Part shown: positions 8,489 to 18,400 of the stretch, piece by piece | Numbering within the stretch: position 1 is the stretch's first letter | How the letters are laid out: the number at the start of each line of letters is the position of its first letter | Translations under genes and position numbers: made by a program | Notes under the pieces: model-generated | What the model was told of the DNA's origin: nothing | Databases searched by the model: none | The model's input: only the letters and a program-made list of their open reading frames with translations | Origin: Betaproteobacteria bacterium LSUCC0117 | Lineage (GTDB): Bacteria; Pseudomonadota; Gammaproteobacteria; Burkholderiales; Burkholderiaceae_C | Length of the DNA stretch: 64,000 nucleotides | NCBI GenBank assembly: GCA_030441535.1 | Contig: JAUJFZ010000006.1 | Span: forward strand, 137,024-201,023 | Reading direction: 5' to 3'

Positions 8489-9655
8489 TTAACGGATCAC
8501 AGCCAGAGTCGAACGCTGACCACCGCGGTAGGTCATCAGTGTCAATGCACCGTTCTTAATGTCACCCTTCTCGTCGAAAGAGATGTTGCCGGTCACACCC
8601 TGGTAGCCAGAGGTCTTGGCCAACTCGGGCAAGTACTTTGCGGGATCAACAGAATCAGCACGCTTCATCGCGTCAGCCATCAACTTGACAGCGTCGTACA
8701 CGTAGGGCGCGTAAACCTGAACTTCAGCGCCGTACTTGGCCTTGAAGTCTTCGCGGAACTTGTCCATCGCAGCCTTACCTGCTTCGTCAACACCACCGGC
8801 TTCTGCACAGTAGACCATGTCATCAGCCAAGCCGTCGCCAGCCAGCGCAGGCAAACCAGCGGTACAAATACCGTCGCCGCCCATGAACTTGGCGTTGATA
8901 CCGAGTGCCTTCATTTGCTTAAGCATGGGGCCTGCGACAGCGTCCATACCACCGAAGAAGACCACATCGGGGTTCTTGCCTTTGATGGAGGTCAGGATCG
9001 CGTTGAAGTCGGTTGCTTTGTCGTTCGTGAATTCACGCGCAACCAAGGTACCGCCTGCAGACGTCACGCCTTTTTCGAACTCATCGGCAACGCCCTGGCC
9101 ATATGCGGTGCGGTCGTCGATTACCGCAACGGTTTTGCCTTTCAGAGTCTCGATAGCGTAGCGGCCCAAAGTACCACCCAATTGCGTGTCGTCAGCAACC
9201 AAACGGAAGGTTGTGTCGAAGCCCTGGCGGGTGTACTTGGGGTTGGTTGCTGAGGGCGAAATTTGGGGCAACCGCGCATCGTGATAGATCGATGATGCAG
9301 GGATTGTGGTGCCAGAGTTCAAGTGACCAATGACGCCGTTGACCTTCGCGTCAACCAGCTTTTGTGCCGCTGCCGTACCCTGCTTGGGATCAGCCGCGTC
9401 GTCTTCAGCCAGCAACTCAAAGGTGACTTTCTTACCACCAATGGTCATGCCAGCAGCGTTCAACTCTTCGATAGCCATGCGACCACCGTTTTCGTTGTCC
9501 TTACCCAAGTGGGCGATCGCACCGCTGGTTGGGCCTACGTGACCGATTTTTACGACCATGGTGTCACCGCCGCCAGCGGCTTCTTCTTTGTCGCCACAAG
9601 CAACGAGCGCAAGGGCAGCAGCAGCGACCAGAGCGAGTTTGATTTTCATTTGCAT
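8489..9655 (-). CDS. branched-chain amino acid ABC transporter substrate-binding lipoprotein (LivJ/LivK type)
   Basis: 388 residues. The N-terminus is a lipoprotein signal (MQMKIKLALVAAAALALVACGDK, lipobox LVAC), so the mature protein would be lipid-anchored at Cys in the periplasm. The rest is a type I periplasmic-binding fold of the Leu/Ile/Val family: IGHVGPTSGAIAHLGKDNENG, then INAKFMGGDGI. The AAGGA site five bases before the ATG supports this start. No permease or ATPase genes adjoin it, so it either works with a transporter encoded elsewhere or is an orphan receptor. Own transcript with a strong terminator. Ligand is likely Leu/Ile/Val or a related acid, but this is not provable here. 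Confidence 0.9.
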   Translation of the reverse strand: MQMKIKLALVAAAALALVACGDKEEAAGGGDTMVVKIGHVGPTSGAIAHLGKDNENGGRMAIEELNAAGMTIGGKKVTFELLAEDDAADPKQGTAAAQKLVDAKVNGVIGHLNSGTTIPASSIYHDARLPQISPSATNPKYTRQGFDTTFRLVADDTQLGGTLGRYAIETLKGKTVAVIDDRTAYGQGVADEFEKGVTSAGGTLVAREFTNDKATDFNAILTSIKGKNPDVVFFGGMDAVAGPMLKQMKALGINAKFMGGDGICTAGLPALAGDGLADDMVYCAEAGGVDEAGKAAMDKFREDFKAKYGAEVQVYAPYVYDAVKLMADAMKRADSVDPAKYLPELAKTSGYQGVTGNISFDEKGDIKNGALTLMTYRGGQRSTLAVIR

Positions 9656-9826
9656 GATAGTCCTTGAATGAACAGGTTAAATTGCTAAATAGCGGGGCTC
9701 GCGCAATGTTGCAGTGTCCGCTAAGCGCGAACGATACCGCAAAATCGGGTGGGACTGAGGGCGTTTTGGGAATTTTCTTGGATATTAGGGTTTTTACTAA
9801 TTATCCAAACACACGACCCGCGGTTC

Positions 9827-10255
9827 CTAGGTGAATGTGGTGTTGGTGAGAGCGACCCCCATCGCCGCATATCGCTTCCAACGGCTGCGGGCCGCAGCGG
9901 CCGCTTGTGGCGTGACCACCTCAACCACTCGTTTAAAGCGCTCGACCGATGGCACCCAGGCATCGCTCAAATTGACCAACCGGTCGCGACGCTCGGTTTG
10001 CGAAACGTCCGTTATGAGCGCGACCATACTCCTCGCCTTCACCGCGGGCGGGCTGTCGAAGCGCGCGTGCGGCACAAACCCCTCGCGCTCCAAAGACCAC
10101 AGCGCGTCGTCAATTGCATCAAGGGTTTCCGCCGTACACAACACCACCATAGGCTCTTGGCGTTTCGTGGTCTTGGTTATTAGGCGGCGCAGATGCTGCA
10201 CCGGATCGCTCACACCGGTATGAAATGCAACAGCCTCAAGCGTCTCGTCCGCCAT
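9827..10255 (-). CDS. holC: DNA polymerase III chi subunit
   Basis: 142 residues from the ATG at 10255, five bases after the pepA stop. The segment EAVAFHTGVSDPVQHLRRLITK matches the HolC N-terminus; the SPPAVKARSMVALITDV and FKRVVEVV parts match its C-terminal half. Chi links the clamp loader (through psi) to single-strand binding protein at the replication fork. The pepA-holC order is common in beta- and gammaproteobacteria and implies translational coupling here. The ribosome site is weak, also consistent with coupling. Cytoplasmic. Confidence 0.85.
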   Translation of the reverse strand: MADETLEAVAFHTGVSDPVQHLRRLITKTTKRQEPMVVLCTAETLDAIDDALWSLEREGFVPHARFDSPPAVKARSMVALITDVSQTERRDRLVNLSDAWVPSVERFKRVVEVVTPQAAAAARSRWKRYAAMGVALTNTTFT

Positions 10256-10260
10256 AACGG

Positions 10261-11745
10261 TCAAGCACGCTTCGATACCGATGACCCTGCGCTCAGAACA
10301 TGATGAACCAGCAAGGGCACAGGTCGACCGGTGGCTCCTTTCGCTGCGCCACCGTCCCAAGCACTGCCCGCGATATCCAAGTGGGCCCACTTGAAAGCAT
10401 CCGTGAATTTTTCGAGGAACTTCGCTGCGGTTATGGACCCACCGGCACGACCGCCCCCAATATTGGGGATATCGGCAAAGTTTGATTTGAGCGACTTCCC
10501 ATAGGCTTCATCCAGCGGCATGCGCCAGCACAAATCACGGGTCTGCTCCCCAGCCTCGTGCAGCGCAGCAGCCAAGGCGTCATCTGCTGTAAACATCCCC
10601 GACCGCACATGGCCCAGCGCGATCACGCAGGCACCCGTCAAAGTCGCGACATCGATGACATGCGCAGGCTTAAACCGCTTGGCGTACGTCAGGGCATCGC
10701 ACAAAATCAGGCGTCCCTCGGCATCGGTATTCAAAATCTCAATGGTCTGCCCGCTCATGCTGGTCACCACATCACCGGGTTTGACGGCCGCAGCATCAGG
10801 CATGTTTTCGCAACTGGGGATCAGCGCAACAACATTTTGCTTCGGCTGCATTTGACCAATCGCATGCATCGCTCCCATCACGCTGGCAGCGCCGCACATG
10901 TCGAACTTCATTTCGTCCATCTCCGCACTGGGCTTGAGTGAGATCCCGCCCGTATCGAAGGTGATTCCCTTGCCAACCAGTACCACCGGTGCCTTCGCCG
11001 CATCCGTCCCTTGGTAGCGAACCACGATGAAGCGCAGTGGCTGTGCGGAGCCCTGTGCCACCGCCATGAAAGCGCCCATCTTCAACTTGGCAACCTCTTT
11101 CGGACCGAGTACCTCGACGCGCATGTTCTTGAACTTGGCGAGCCGTTTGGCTTCATCGGCTAACAGCGACGGGGTCGCCAAATTCGCGGGGCGATTCGCC
11201 CATTCTTTTGCCAAGTTCATCCCGGCCATCACGGCAACTGCGCGATCAAATTCGCGTTTCAACCGCGGTGCGGCATCCACAGCCAGCGTGAATTGCCCAG
11301 TCCAAGATTTTTTCGCCGTCTTCGCTTTGCTGGTAGTGAAGTTGTAGGTCGCCTCGCCGAGCGCAGCCACAATCAAATGCATCCAGTCGACCGCGCTTTC
11401 ATCGGCCGCATTCATGAGGAGTTGCAGCGAAACCGTGATCGCCTGCGCGGTCGCCGACAGGCTCTTCGCTGCACCACGAAGCGCGGCACGCAGCCCATCC
11501 GGATCCGATGGATCAACCAAGACCACTTGCACTTGCTTGGGGGTAAACCGAGGGTCAGCGTAAGCCGATACACTGCCCGCGCCATTTGGGCCTAGTGCGC
11601 CCTGCTTTTGCGCTGCGGCAACCCATTGCGTCAACGCACTCGAGGATGACGCTACCGAAGTGCCCTTGGGAAGCAGGATAATCAGCGCATCGCACTTCCG
11701 TTGGCAGGATTTATCAAATGAGATCGACTTGAGTTCAACGTTCAT
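10261..11745 (-). CDS. pepA: leucyl aminopeptidase (M17)
   Basis: 494 residues, normal length for the family. The signature NTDAEGRL is present, with the preceding metal ligands in VGKGITFDTGGISLKPS and the DMCGAASVMGAMHA segment. PepA is a hexameric di-metal exopeptidase releasing N-terminal residues, and in E. coli it also acts as a DNA-binding accessory in site-specific recombination. Divergent from lptF (28-bp gap) and followed five bases later by holC, a conserved arrangement. Cytoplasmic. Confidence 0.96.
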   Translation of the reverse strand: MNVELKSISFDKSCQRKCDALIILLPKGTSVASSSSALTQWVAAAQKQGALGPNGAGSVSAYADPRFTPKQVQVVLVDPSDPDGLRAALRGAAKSLSATAQAITVSLQLLMNAADESAVDWMHLIVAALGEATYNFTTSKAKTAKKSWTGQFTLAVDAAPRLKREFDRAVAVMAGMNLAKEWANRPANLATPSLLADEAKRLAKFKNMRVEVLGPKEVAKLKMGAFMAVAQGSAQPLRFIVVRYQGTDAAKAPVVLVGKGITFDTGGISLKPSAEMDEMKFDMCGAASVMGAMHAIGQMQPKQNVVALIPSCENMPDAAAVKPGDVVTSMSGQTIEILNTDAEGRLILCDALTYAKRFKPAHVIDVATLTGACVIALGHVRSGMFTADDALAAALHEAGEQTRDLCWRMPLDEAYGKSLKSNFADIPNIGGGRAGGSITAAKFLEKFTDAFKWAHLDIAGSAWDGGAAKGATGRPVPLLVHHVLSAGSSVSKRA

Positions 11746-11773
11746 AATGCACCTATTGTGTACTGAGACCTAG

Positions 11774-12889
11774 ATGTTATTCCATTCCTCACTTAGACGA
11801 GATCTCGCCCGAAGCTTCTGGACAAGTTGGGTGGTTTTATTCACGATCGTCATGACGCTGATGCTGATTCGTACCTTGGGATTGGCATCACAGGGCGAGT
11901 TAGATCCTGAATCACTATCGATGGCGCTGGGTTACAGCGCGCTGGGTCGCATGCCGTTGATCTTATCGGTAGCTCTCTACATCGCGGTTGTCAGCACCCT
12001 GAGCCGCATTTACCGTGATAGCGAAATGCCGATCTGGTTTAGCAGTGGTGTTGGTTTGTTTGGATTCATCAAGCCGACATTTCGATTTGCATGGCCCATT
12101 TTGCTTGCTATCGCCGTGTTGCAGCTGTGGGCTTGGCCCTGGCACAACGCTGAATTGGATGACCTCAAAAGCAAATACGAAGCGCGTAACAATGTTGACC
12201 GCGTCGCACCTGGGCAATTCAGGGAATCTGCCAACGGCGAGGTCGTCTTTTTCATGGACAAAAGCAGTCCTTCAGGTCAAACCGGTAACGGAATTTTCAT
12301 CGCGAATAGGACCAGTACGGGTCAGGTCGTGACCTCCGCAGCACATGCACAGATTGTGGAAAAGCCTGATGGTCGATTCCTTGAACTCGAGGATGGCGAG
12401 CAAACCCGACGCAGCCGTGCCGACAATTCTCAAACCATCACCCGATTTGAGCGTCAAGGCACCTTGATCAGTGACCCCGTAGTTGGAGGTAGTAGCCGAG
12501 CCCTCAAGAGCATGAAAACTCAAGACCTCTTCGAGCAGTTCCACCCAAGCGCGCGGGGCGAATTCGCATGGCGGATCGGCATGTTCTTCATGGCCATCAA
12601 TTTCGTCTTAATTGGATTGGCTGTTGCTCAGGCAAACACCCGCGGTAAGCGCGGCCCACAAACGATCATGGCGCTGCTGTGCGGTATCGTTTACTTCAAT
12701 TTACACACGGTGAGTAGCAGCTGGATTGCTTACCAAAAGGTGGGGCTTGTCCCTATGCTGCTGGTGTTGCATGGCGGGATTGCCGTGCTTTGTGGCCTGT
12801 GGCTCTACAAGCGACACATGCAGATTGAATTCTGGCCTGCGCTGAAAGCGCAACTGACACGCGATGACCGCTCTGGGGTGCGTGCATGA
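11774..12889 (+). CDS. lptF: LPS export ABC transporter permease LptF
   Basis: 371 residues. Membrane segments lie near the N-terminus (FWTSWVVLFTIVMTLMLIRTLG and a second and third by residue 120), followed by a periplasmic beta-jellyroll region (about 140-260) and three C-terminal helices. That is the YjgP/YjgQ family plan. With LptG and LptB it extracts lipopolysaccharide from the inner membrane and passes it to LptC/LptA. Its stop overlaps the lptG start as ATGA, indicating coupled translation. Divergent from pepA. Confidence 0.95.
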   Translation: MLFHSSLRRDLARSFWTSWVVLFTIVMTLMLIRTLGLASQGELDPESLSMALGYSALGRMPLILSVALYIAVVSTLSRIYRDSEMPIWFSSGVGLFGFIKPTFRFAWPILLAIAVLQLWAWPWHNAELDDLKSKYEARNNVDRVAPGQFRESANGEVVFFMDKSSPSGQTGNGIFIANRTSTGQVVTSAAHAQIVEKPDGRFLELEDGEQTRRSRADNSQTITRFERQGTLISDPVVGGSSRALKSMKTQDLFEQFHPSARGEFAWRIGMFFMAINFVLIGLAVAQANTRGKRGPQTIMALLCGIVYFNLHTVSSSWIAYQKVGLVPMLLVLHGGIAVLCGLWLYKRHMQIEFWPALKAQLTRDDRSGVRA

Positions 12890-14034
12890 GAACGCTGCGC
12901 CAAATTCTATACAAAGAAATTCTGATTGCCGTGGGCTTCGTGGCATTGGGCTTTCTCGGTTTGTTTTCCTTCTTCGATTTGGTGGATCAAATTCCGTCGA
13001 TCGGTCGTCGTGCTGCGGGTGATCCCAGCGAGGTATTTACCGTCGCTCACGCCCTCACCTATGTGGCTTTGGGTGTGCCTTGGCGCTTGTATCAACTCAT
13101 GCCCATCTGCGTTCTCATCGGGACGATCTTCGTACTAACACGGCTGGCCAGTACATCTGAATTTACTATTCTGCGCGCCAGCGGTCTCGGGCCATGGCTG
13201 GCGCTTCGAGTGATGTTGGTCTTGGGGTTAGCGTTCGCAGCCTTCACTTTTATCGTGGGGGACTATCTGGCGCCGCTAACCAACAAGAATCAAACCCTCT
13301 TAAAGGTGCGCTTTGACGGTAGCGTGAGTGTCGGTCGCACCGGCGCATGGTTGAAGGCCACCAGTCCAGACGGTCAGCGGACATCGTCAGTTAACGTAGG
13401 GGCGATGAATGCCAAATTGGTTTTCGAGAACGTCACCATCTATGAGTTCGACCAAACGGGCCGTTTGCTTGAAACGCTGGTTGCGAAGACGGCTGTCGAT
13501 ACCGGAGAAGGCCATTGGCGACTCAAGAATGGGCTGTCTACGGTTTATGAAAGTGCGACACCCGCCACCCCAAACGTCCGCGCTACGCCGAACAACCGCA
13601 TCGAAGAGCGCCGATTCGACACGCACCTGTGGCCGACAGGGATCACAACCAGCACGGTATCGGTTGCGCTACTCGACCCCTACAACCTCACCACAGTCGA
13701 GCTATATCAGTATGTTTCGCATCTCGACCAAAATCAGCAAAGCACCCAGCGATATGAGGTGGAATTTTGGCGAAAACTTTTTTATCCGCTCGGTTGTTTG
13801 GTCATGGTGGTCTTGGCGCTGCCGTTCGCATACCTTCATTTCCGATCTGAGGGCACGGCTGGTTACGTCTTTTTAGGTTTTCTGGTCGGAATAAGCTACT
13901 TCCTCCTCAACAGTATGTTTTCGTTTCTGGGCGTCCTCAGCACGTGGCAGCCTTGGCTGTCGGCGGCAGCCCCCAGCCTAATTTATTCCGCTGTCTCCCT
14001 CACCGCTTTTGCTTGGTTTGTTTTGCGACGGTAA
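12886..14034 (+). CDS. lptG: LPS export ABC transporter permease LptG
   Basis: 382 residues. Same fold as LptF: N-terminal helices (EILIAVGFVALGFLGLFSFF), the family pattern VPWRLYQLMPICVLIG, a periplasmic jellyroll, and C-terminal helices from LFYPLGCLVMVVLALPFAY onward. It pairs with LptF in the LptB2FG exporter. The start overlaps the lptF stop by four bases. The gene is followed after 33 bases by a CbiX-like gene, possibly part of the same transcript. Confidence 0.95.
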   Translation: MRTLRQILYKEILIAVGFVALGFLGLFSFFDLVDQIPSIGRRAAGDPSEVFTVAHALTYVALGVPWRLYQLMPICVLIGTIFVLTRLASTSEFTILRASGLGPWLALRVMLVLGLAFAAFTFIVGDYLAPLTNKNQTLLKVRFDGSVSVGRTGAWLKATSPDGQRTSSVNVGAMNAKLVFENVTIYEFDQTGRLLETLVAKTAVDTGEGHWRLKNGLSTVYESATPATPNVRATPNNRIEERRFDTHLWPTGITTSTVSVALLDPYNLTTVELYQYVSHLDQNQQSTQRYEVEFWRKLFYPLGCLVMVVLALPFAYLHFRSEGTAGYVFLGFLVGISYFLLNSMFSFLGVLSTWQPWLSAAAPSLIYSAVSLTAFAWFVLRR

Positions 14035-14067
14035 AACGAACCCGAAATCCAAGAATTGCCTGACTCC

Positions 14068-14433
14068 ATGCCTAAATCCAGTTTGATCTTATTTGCCCAT
14101 GGCTCACGCGACCCGTTGTGGCGTGACCCGCTGGAGCGACTTGCCGCAGCCGTTCGTGCAGCGATGCCCGATCGCAATGTGGAATGCGCCTACTTGGAAT
14201 TGTGCGCACCCAGCCTACCGGATGTGGTAAAAAAAATGGCTGAGGATGGCGTACAAGAAATCAAAATTTTGCCTATGTTTTTTGGCGTTGGCGTGCACGC
14301 CCGTGAAGATCTGCCGCAACTGGTCGCTGAACTCTCGGCACAACACCCCCAAATACGATTGACGTGCGAACCTGCAGTGGGTGAGCATCCCGCCATGACT
14401 CAAGCGATCGTTACGATTGCAACCTCCGCATAA
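14068..14433 (+). CDS. CbiX/SirB-like sirohydrochlorin chelatase family protein
   Basis: 121 residues from ATG 14068; a TTG at 14056 is the only alternative. The start LILFAHGSRDP carries the catalytic-type His of short CbiX proteins, and the second histidine lies in FFGVGVHAREDLPQL. Single-domain CbiX(S) proteins act as homodimers and insert metal into sirohydrochlorin. With a CysB-type regulator next door and a siroheme-dependent sulfite reductase in the window, a role in siroheme synthesis (Fe insertion) is plausible but inferred. Confidence 0.82.
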   Translation: MPKSSLILFAHGSRDPLWRDPLERLAAAVRAAMPDRNVECAYLELCAPSLPDVVKKMAEDGVQEIKILPMFFGVGVHAREDLPQLVAELSAQHPQIRLTCEPAVGEHPAMTQAIVTIATSA

Positions 14434-14459
14434 CCTATGGGTCAGTTACAGGCACCAAA

Positions 14460-15404
14460 ATGAACCTTCACCAGTTTAAATTTGTTCAAGAAGCGGTCCG
14501 TCGAAACCTCAACCTAACCGACACCGCCAAGGCACTGCATACCTCCCAACCCGGTGTTTCAAAAGCGATTATCGAGTTAGAGGATGAGCTTGGCGTCGAG
14601 ATTTTCGCGCGACACGGAAAGCGAATTAAACGCATCACCGAGCCTGGCACCCATGTCCTGAAAAGCATTGACATCATTCTTCGGGAAATTCACAACCTCA
14701 AGCGCATTGGTGAGCAGTTCTCCAACCAAGACTCTGGCACCTTGAGTATTGCCACGACACACACGCAAGCGCGCTACGTTTTACCGGAGCCTGTCGCCAA
14801 ACTTCGGCAAGCCTACCCAAAGGTCAATATCAGCTTGCATCAAGGCTCACCCACACAGGTCGCCGAAATGCTACTGAACGACGCAGCCGACATCGGCATC
14901 GCAACAGAGTCGTTGACACAGTTCGAGGACCTCGTGAGCATGCCCTGCTATGAGTGGCAACACGTGTTGGTCATGCCCAAGGGGCACCCGCTGGCGGCGC
15001 TGGAACGCATCCGCTTAGAGGACTTGGTGCAACACCCGCTGGTCACTTATCACCCGACCTTTACGGGTCGAAGTCGCATCGATGTGGCTTTCGGCAACCG
15101 GGGACTAAAACCCAACATTGTTCTCGATGCCATCGACTCCGACGTGATCAAAACGTACGTGGGGCTGGGTATGGGGGTCGGCATCGTCGCGCAGATGGCT
15201 GTCGACAAAGACGGCGTCGGCCCCGACATGGTGATGCGCCCAGCCGGCTATCTGTTTGGCAGCAATGTCGCTCGGGTCGCCTTCAAGCGCGGAGCTTATC
15301 TTCGTTTGTACGTGCTGCGCTTCGCTGAGCTGCTCAGCCCCAATCTAAGCCGCGACTTGATTGCCAAAGCCATGGCTGGCGACGGTGAAAATTACGGCAT
15401 CTGA
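14460..15404 (+). CDS. cysB: CysB-family LysR-type regulator
   Basis: 314 residues. The N-terminal winged helix matches CysB/Cbl closely: MNLHQFKFVQEAVRRNLNLT, then TSQPGVSKAIIELEDELGVEIF. The effector domain begins at GTLSIATTHTQARYVLP, where the Thr-rich motif binds sulfate or acetylserine in CysB. Such proteins activate sulfate assimilation under sulfur limitation. It starts 26 bases after the chelatase gene on the same strand. Whether it is CysB proper or Cbl cannot be decided from one sequence; the symbol is by similarity. Likely targets include the sulfite reductase block at 23,107. Confidence 0.85.
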   Translation: MNLHQFKFVQEAVRRNLNLTDTAKALHTSQPGVSKAIIELEDELGVEIFARHGKRIKRITEPGTHVLKSIDIILREIHNLKRIGEQFSNQDSGTLSIATTHTQARYVLPEPVAKLRQAYPKVNISLHQGSPTQVAEMLLNDAADIGIATESLTQFEDLVSMPCYEWQHVLVMPKGHPLAALERIRLEDLVQHPLVTYHPTFTGRSRIDVAFGNRGLKPNIVLDAIDSDVIKTYVGLGMGVGIVAQMAVDKDGVGPDMVMRPAGYLFGSNVARVAFKRGAYLRLYVLRFAELLSPNLSRDLIAKAMAGDGENYGI

Positions 15405-15422
15405 CCCATTGTGGCGATTGCG

Positions 15423-18400
15423 TTAGGTCTGCAAAAGGGCCAACGCTTTTTCCAGTCGTTTAACGCTAACCGGTTGCCGTGTGCGCAGTTCCTGCGCGAA
15501 CAGGCCAACGCGTAATTCCTCTAGTAGCCACTTGAAATGCTGAGACGCCTCATCTAGCTGGCCATTGCGTTGGGCAACCAATCGATAAAACGACTGCTCA
15601 AGCCGCTGCACCTCACGGGCCTGCGTCGCATCTCGTGCGGGATCAGATCGCGCTTTATCAATGCGCGCCAGAATTGCATTCAGATAGCGGGTGAGATGCG
15701 GTAAGTCCGTCGCAGGGGTTTGACGCACAAAATCTTTTGGCATGATACGCGCCAGTTGCTGCTCAACATCCTGTACGACAGTCGCCATGTTTTTGGCATC
15801 GCGTAGCTTTCGTTGTACTTTGCTATACGCACTCAACACATCGCCGCATGCGCGCGCGACTTCATTGGCAATTAATGTCAGACGCCCTCGCCCCTCGCCA
15901 ATGCGCGCGGCAAATGCGGTGGCATCTTGCGGCAGCGGCGCCTGTAAAAACGCGCGGTCCAGCGCCACTTCGATAATCTGTGTCCGTAGCGCTTCGGCTG
16001 TACCCAGCGACATGTAGGCGACGGACATGGCCTGTAAATCAGGTATGTTTTTTTCGAGGTATTTGAGCGCATCCTTGATTTGAAAGGCAAACAACCGTAA
16101 CAAACCGAGACGGTGGTGACGCGCTGCCACATCAGGCTCGTCAAAGACTTCAATGGCGACCGCATCGTGCTTATCAACGAGTGCAGGAAAGCCAACCAAA
16201 GTTTGTTGCCCTTGTCGAATCTCCATCAACTCAGGCAACGTTCCAAAACTCCAATTAGTGTAGCGAGCGGAACTGTCCCACACCACGCCACCGTAGCTGC
16301 GGTTGTCGGTATCCACAGTGGACTGAGCGGCTAGTTTGGCGTCGCTTGATTTGGCAGGTGGTGCACCCCCTGTCGGCGAGTTTGACACCTCAGGGGCTGG
16401 AGGTAATTTAGCCAGCTTGAGTTGTGCCAACGCTTGAAACGCGCCGCGCGCCTGCCCGCCCAATTGGGCCTTCAGGGTGGCGATGTGACGTCCCATGCCC
16501 AACTGACGTCCGTGCGCATCCACTACCCGAATATTCATTAACAAATGCGGACTGAGACTATCAGGTTTCAAGTCGGTGGTCTTTACGTCCAATCCCGTCT
16601 TCGCTTTGATTTGAGCGGTCAAAACCTCGATCAACGAACCTTGCCCAAATGTGTCGGGGCCCGAGAGCGTAACGGCCATTTCAGCTGCGGTTTGGGGGAT
16701 AGGCACCAAACGTGCCCGGGGCTTCTGCGGCAAACTCTTCAGCAAACCTTGTATTTTTTCTTTCAACAACCCCGGCACCAGCCACTCACACCGCGCAGGG
16801 TCTACCTGGTTTAACGCAAATATCGGTACCTCGACAGTCACGCCATCTTTGGCATCACCGGGTTCGTGCAGGTAAGTCGCAGGACAATCCACGCCGCCAA
16901 CACGCAGCAGCTTGGGAAAGGCCTGATGCGTAACGCCACTGGCCTCGTGGCGCATCAAGGTTTCACGGGTCAGATAGAGGCACTTGGGGTCTTGCTTGGC
17001 GACTACACGATACCAGCGCTCCAGTGTGTCGCCGCTGAACACGTCAGCGGGTAACTGTGCGTCATAAAACGCCTCAATCAACGCGTCATCAACCAACACA
17101 TCTTGACGCCGGGATTTGTGCTCAAGGTCCAATACTTCCTTGATCAGGCGCTGGTTTGCAGCCAGAAAAGGCAAGCGGCAATCGTAGGCCCCGCCCACCA
17201 GTCCATCGCGAATGAAGATCGTCCTTGCGGTCTCTGGGTCAATGCGGTCGTAACGCACACGCCGTTGGCTGTAAACCGTTAGTCCGTAGAGCGTGGCTCG
17301 CTCTAGGGCCACAACATGCGCAGATTTTTTCTCCCAATGCGGCTCGAGCAGTTGCCGCTTCAACAAATGGGCACCAACCTCCTCCAGCCACTTGGGGTCA
17401 ATGGCGGCGATACCACGTCCGAATAGTCGCGCTGTCTGGACCAGTTCAGCGACAACCACCCACTTGCCGGCCTTCTTGCTCAGATTCGCGCCTGGGTGGG
17501 CGTAAAACTTAATTCCTCGAGCGCCTAAATACCAATCCTCAGCATCGCTCTTGCAACCGACATTTCCCAGTAAGCCAGAGAGCAGCGACAGGTGCAATGC
17601 CTCGTACCCCGCGGGCTTGTCGTTTAACTTCCAGCCGTGTTCTGCGACGACGGTATGTAGTTGGCTGTAAACGTCACGCCACTCACGCGCGCGACGAACG
17701 TTGATGTATTGATCACGCAGCACCTGCTCATACTGACGGTTCGACAACTTGTGTGTCTCTGGTTCAGCCCCAGCCTTCGTAGCGGTTTGGTTTGCTTTCG
17801 GATGTCGTTGCTCCGGACGCAGGTGCGCGTTCTTCCCACTTAACGTTTGTCCGGGTGGCGTGCTTGTTTTAGGACCACTGACCCAGGCGCTCAGCAACGC
17901 GTCATGATTCATGCCGCCACGGGCACGCAGCATCCATGCCCATAACCGTAAGGTGCCCAAAAACTCACTACGCTCGTCATCGAACTTTTTATGGGCTTGA
18001 TCCGCCTGCGCCTGCTTGTCAATTGGACGATCACGCACATCCTGCAGTGAAAGCGCAGCCGCGATGACCATGACCTCGGCCAAAGCGCCTCGCTGCTTCG
18101 CTTCTAAGATCATGCGACCGACCTTGGGGTCCAAAGGCAAACGCGCCAACTGCATACCAAGCGGGGTCAGCACATTCTCATCATCAACGGCACCAAGCTC
18201 ATTGAGCAATTGATAACCGTCTACGACCGCACGCCTCGGCGGTGGATCAATGAAGGCGAATTGCTCAATATCTCCCAGGTGCAGCGACTTCATCCGCAAG
18301 ATGACGGCAGCGAGCGAGCTTCGTAAAATTTCAGGGTCGGTATACGCCGGTCGTGCGATAAATGCAGTCGAGTCGTAAAGACGAATAGCGATGCCATCGG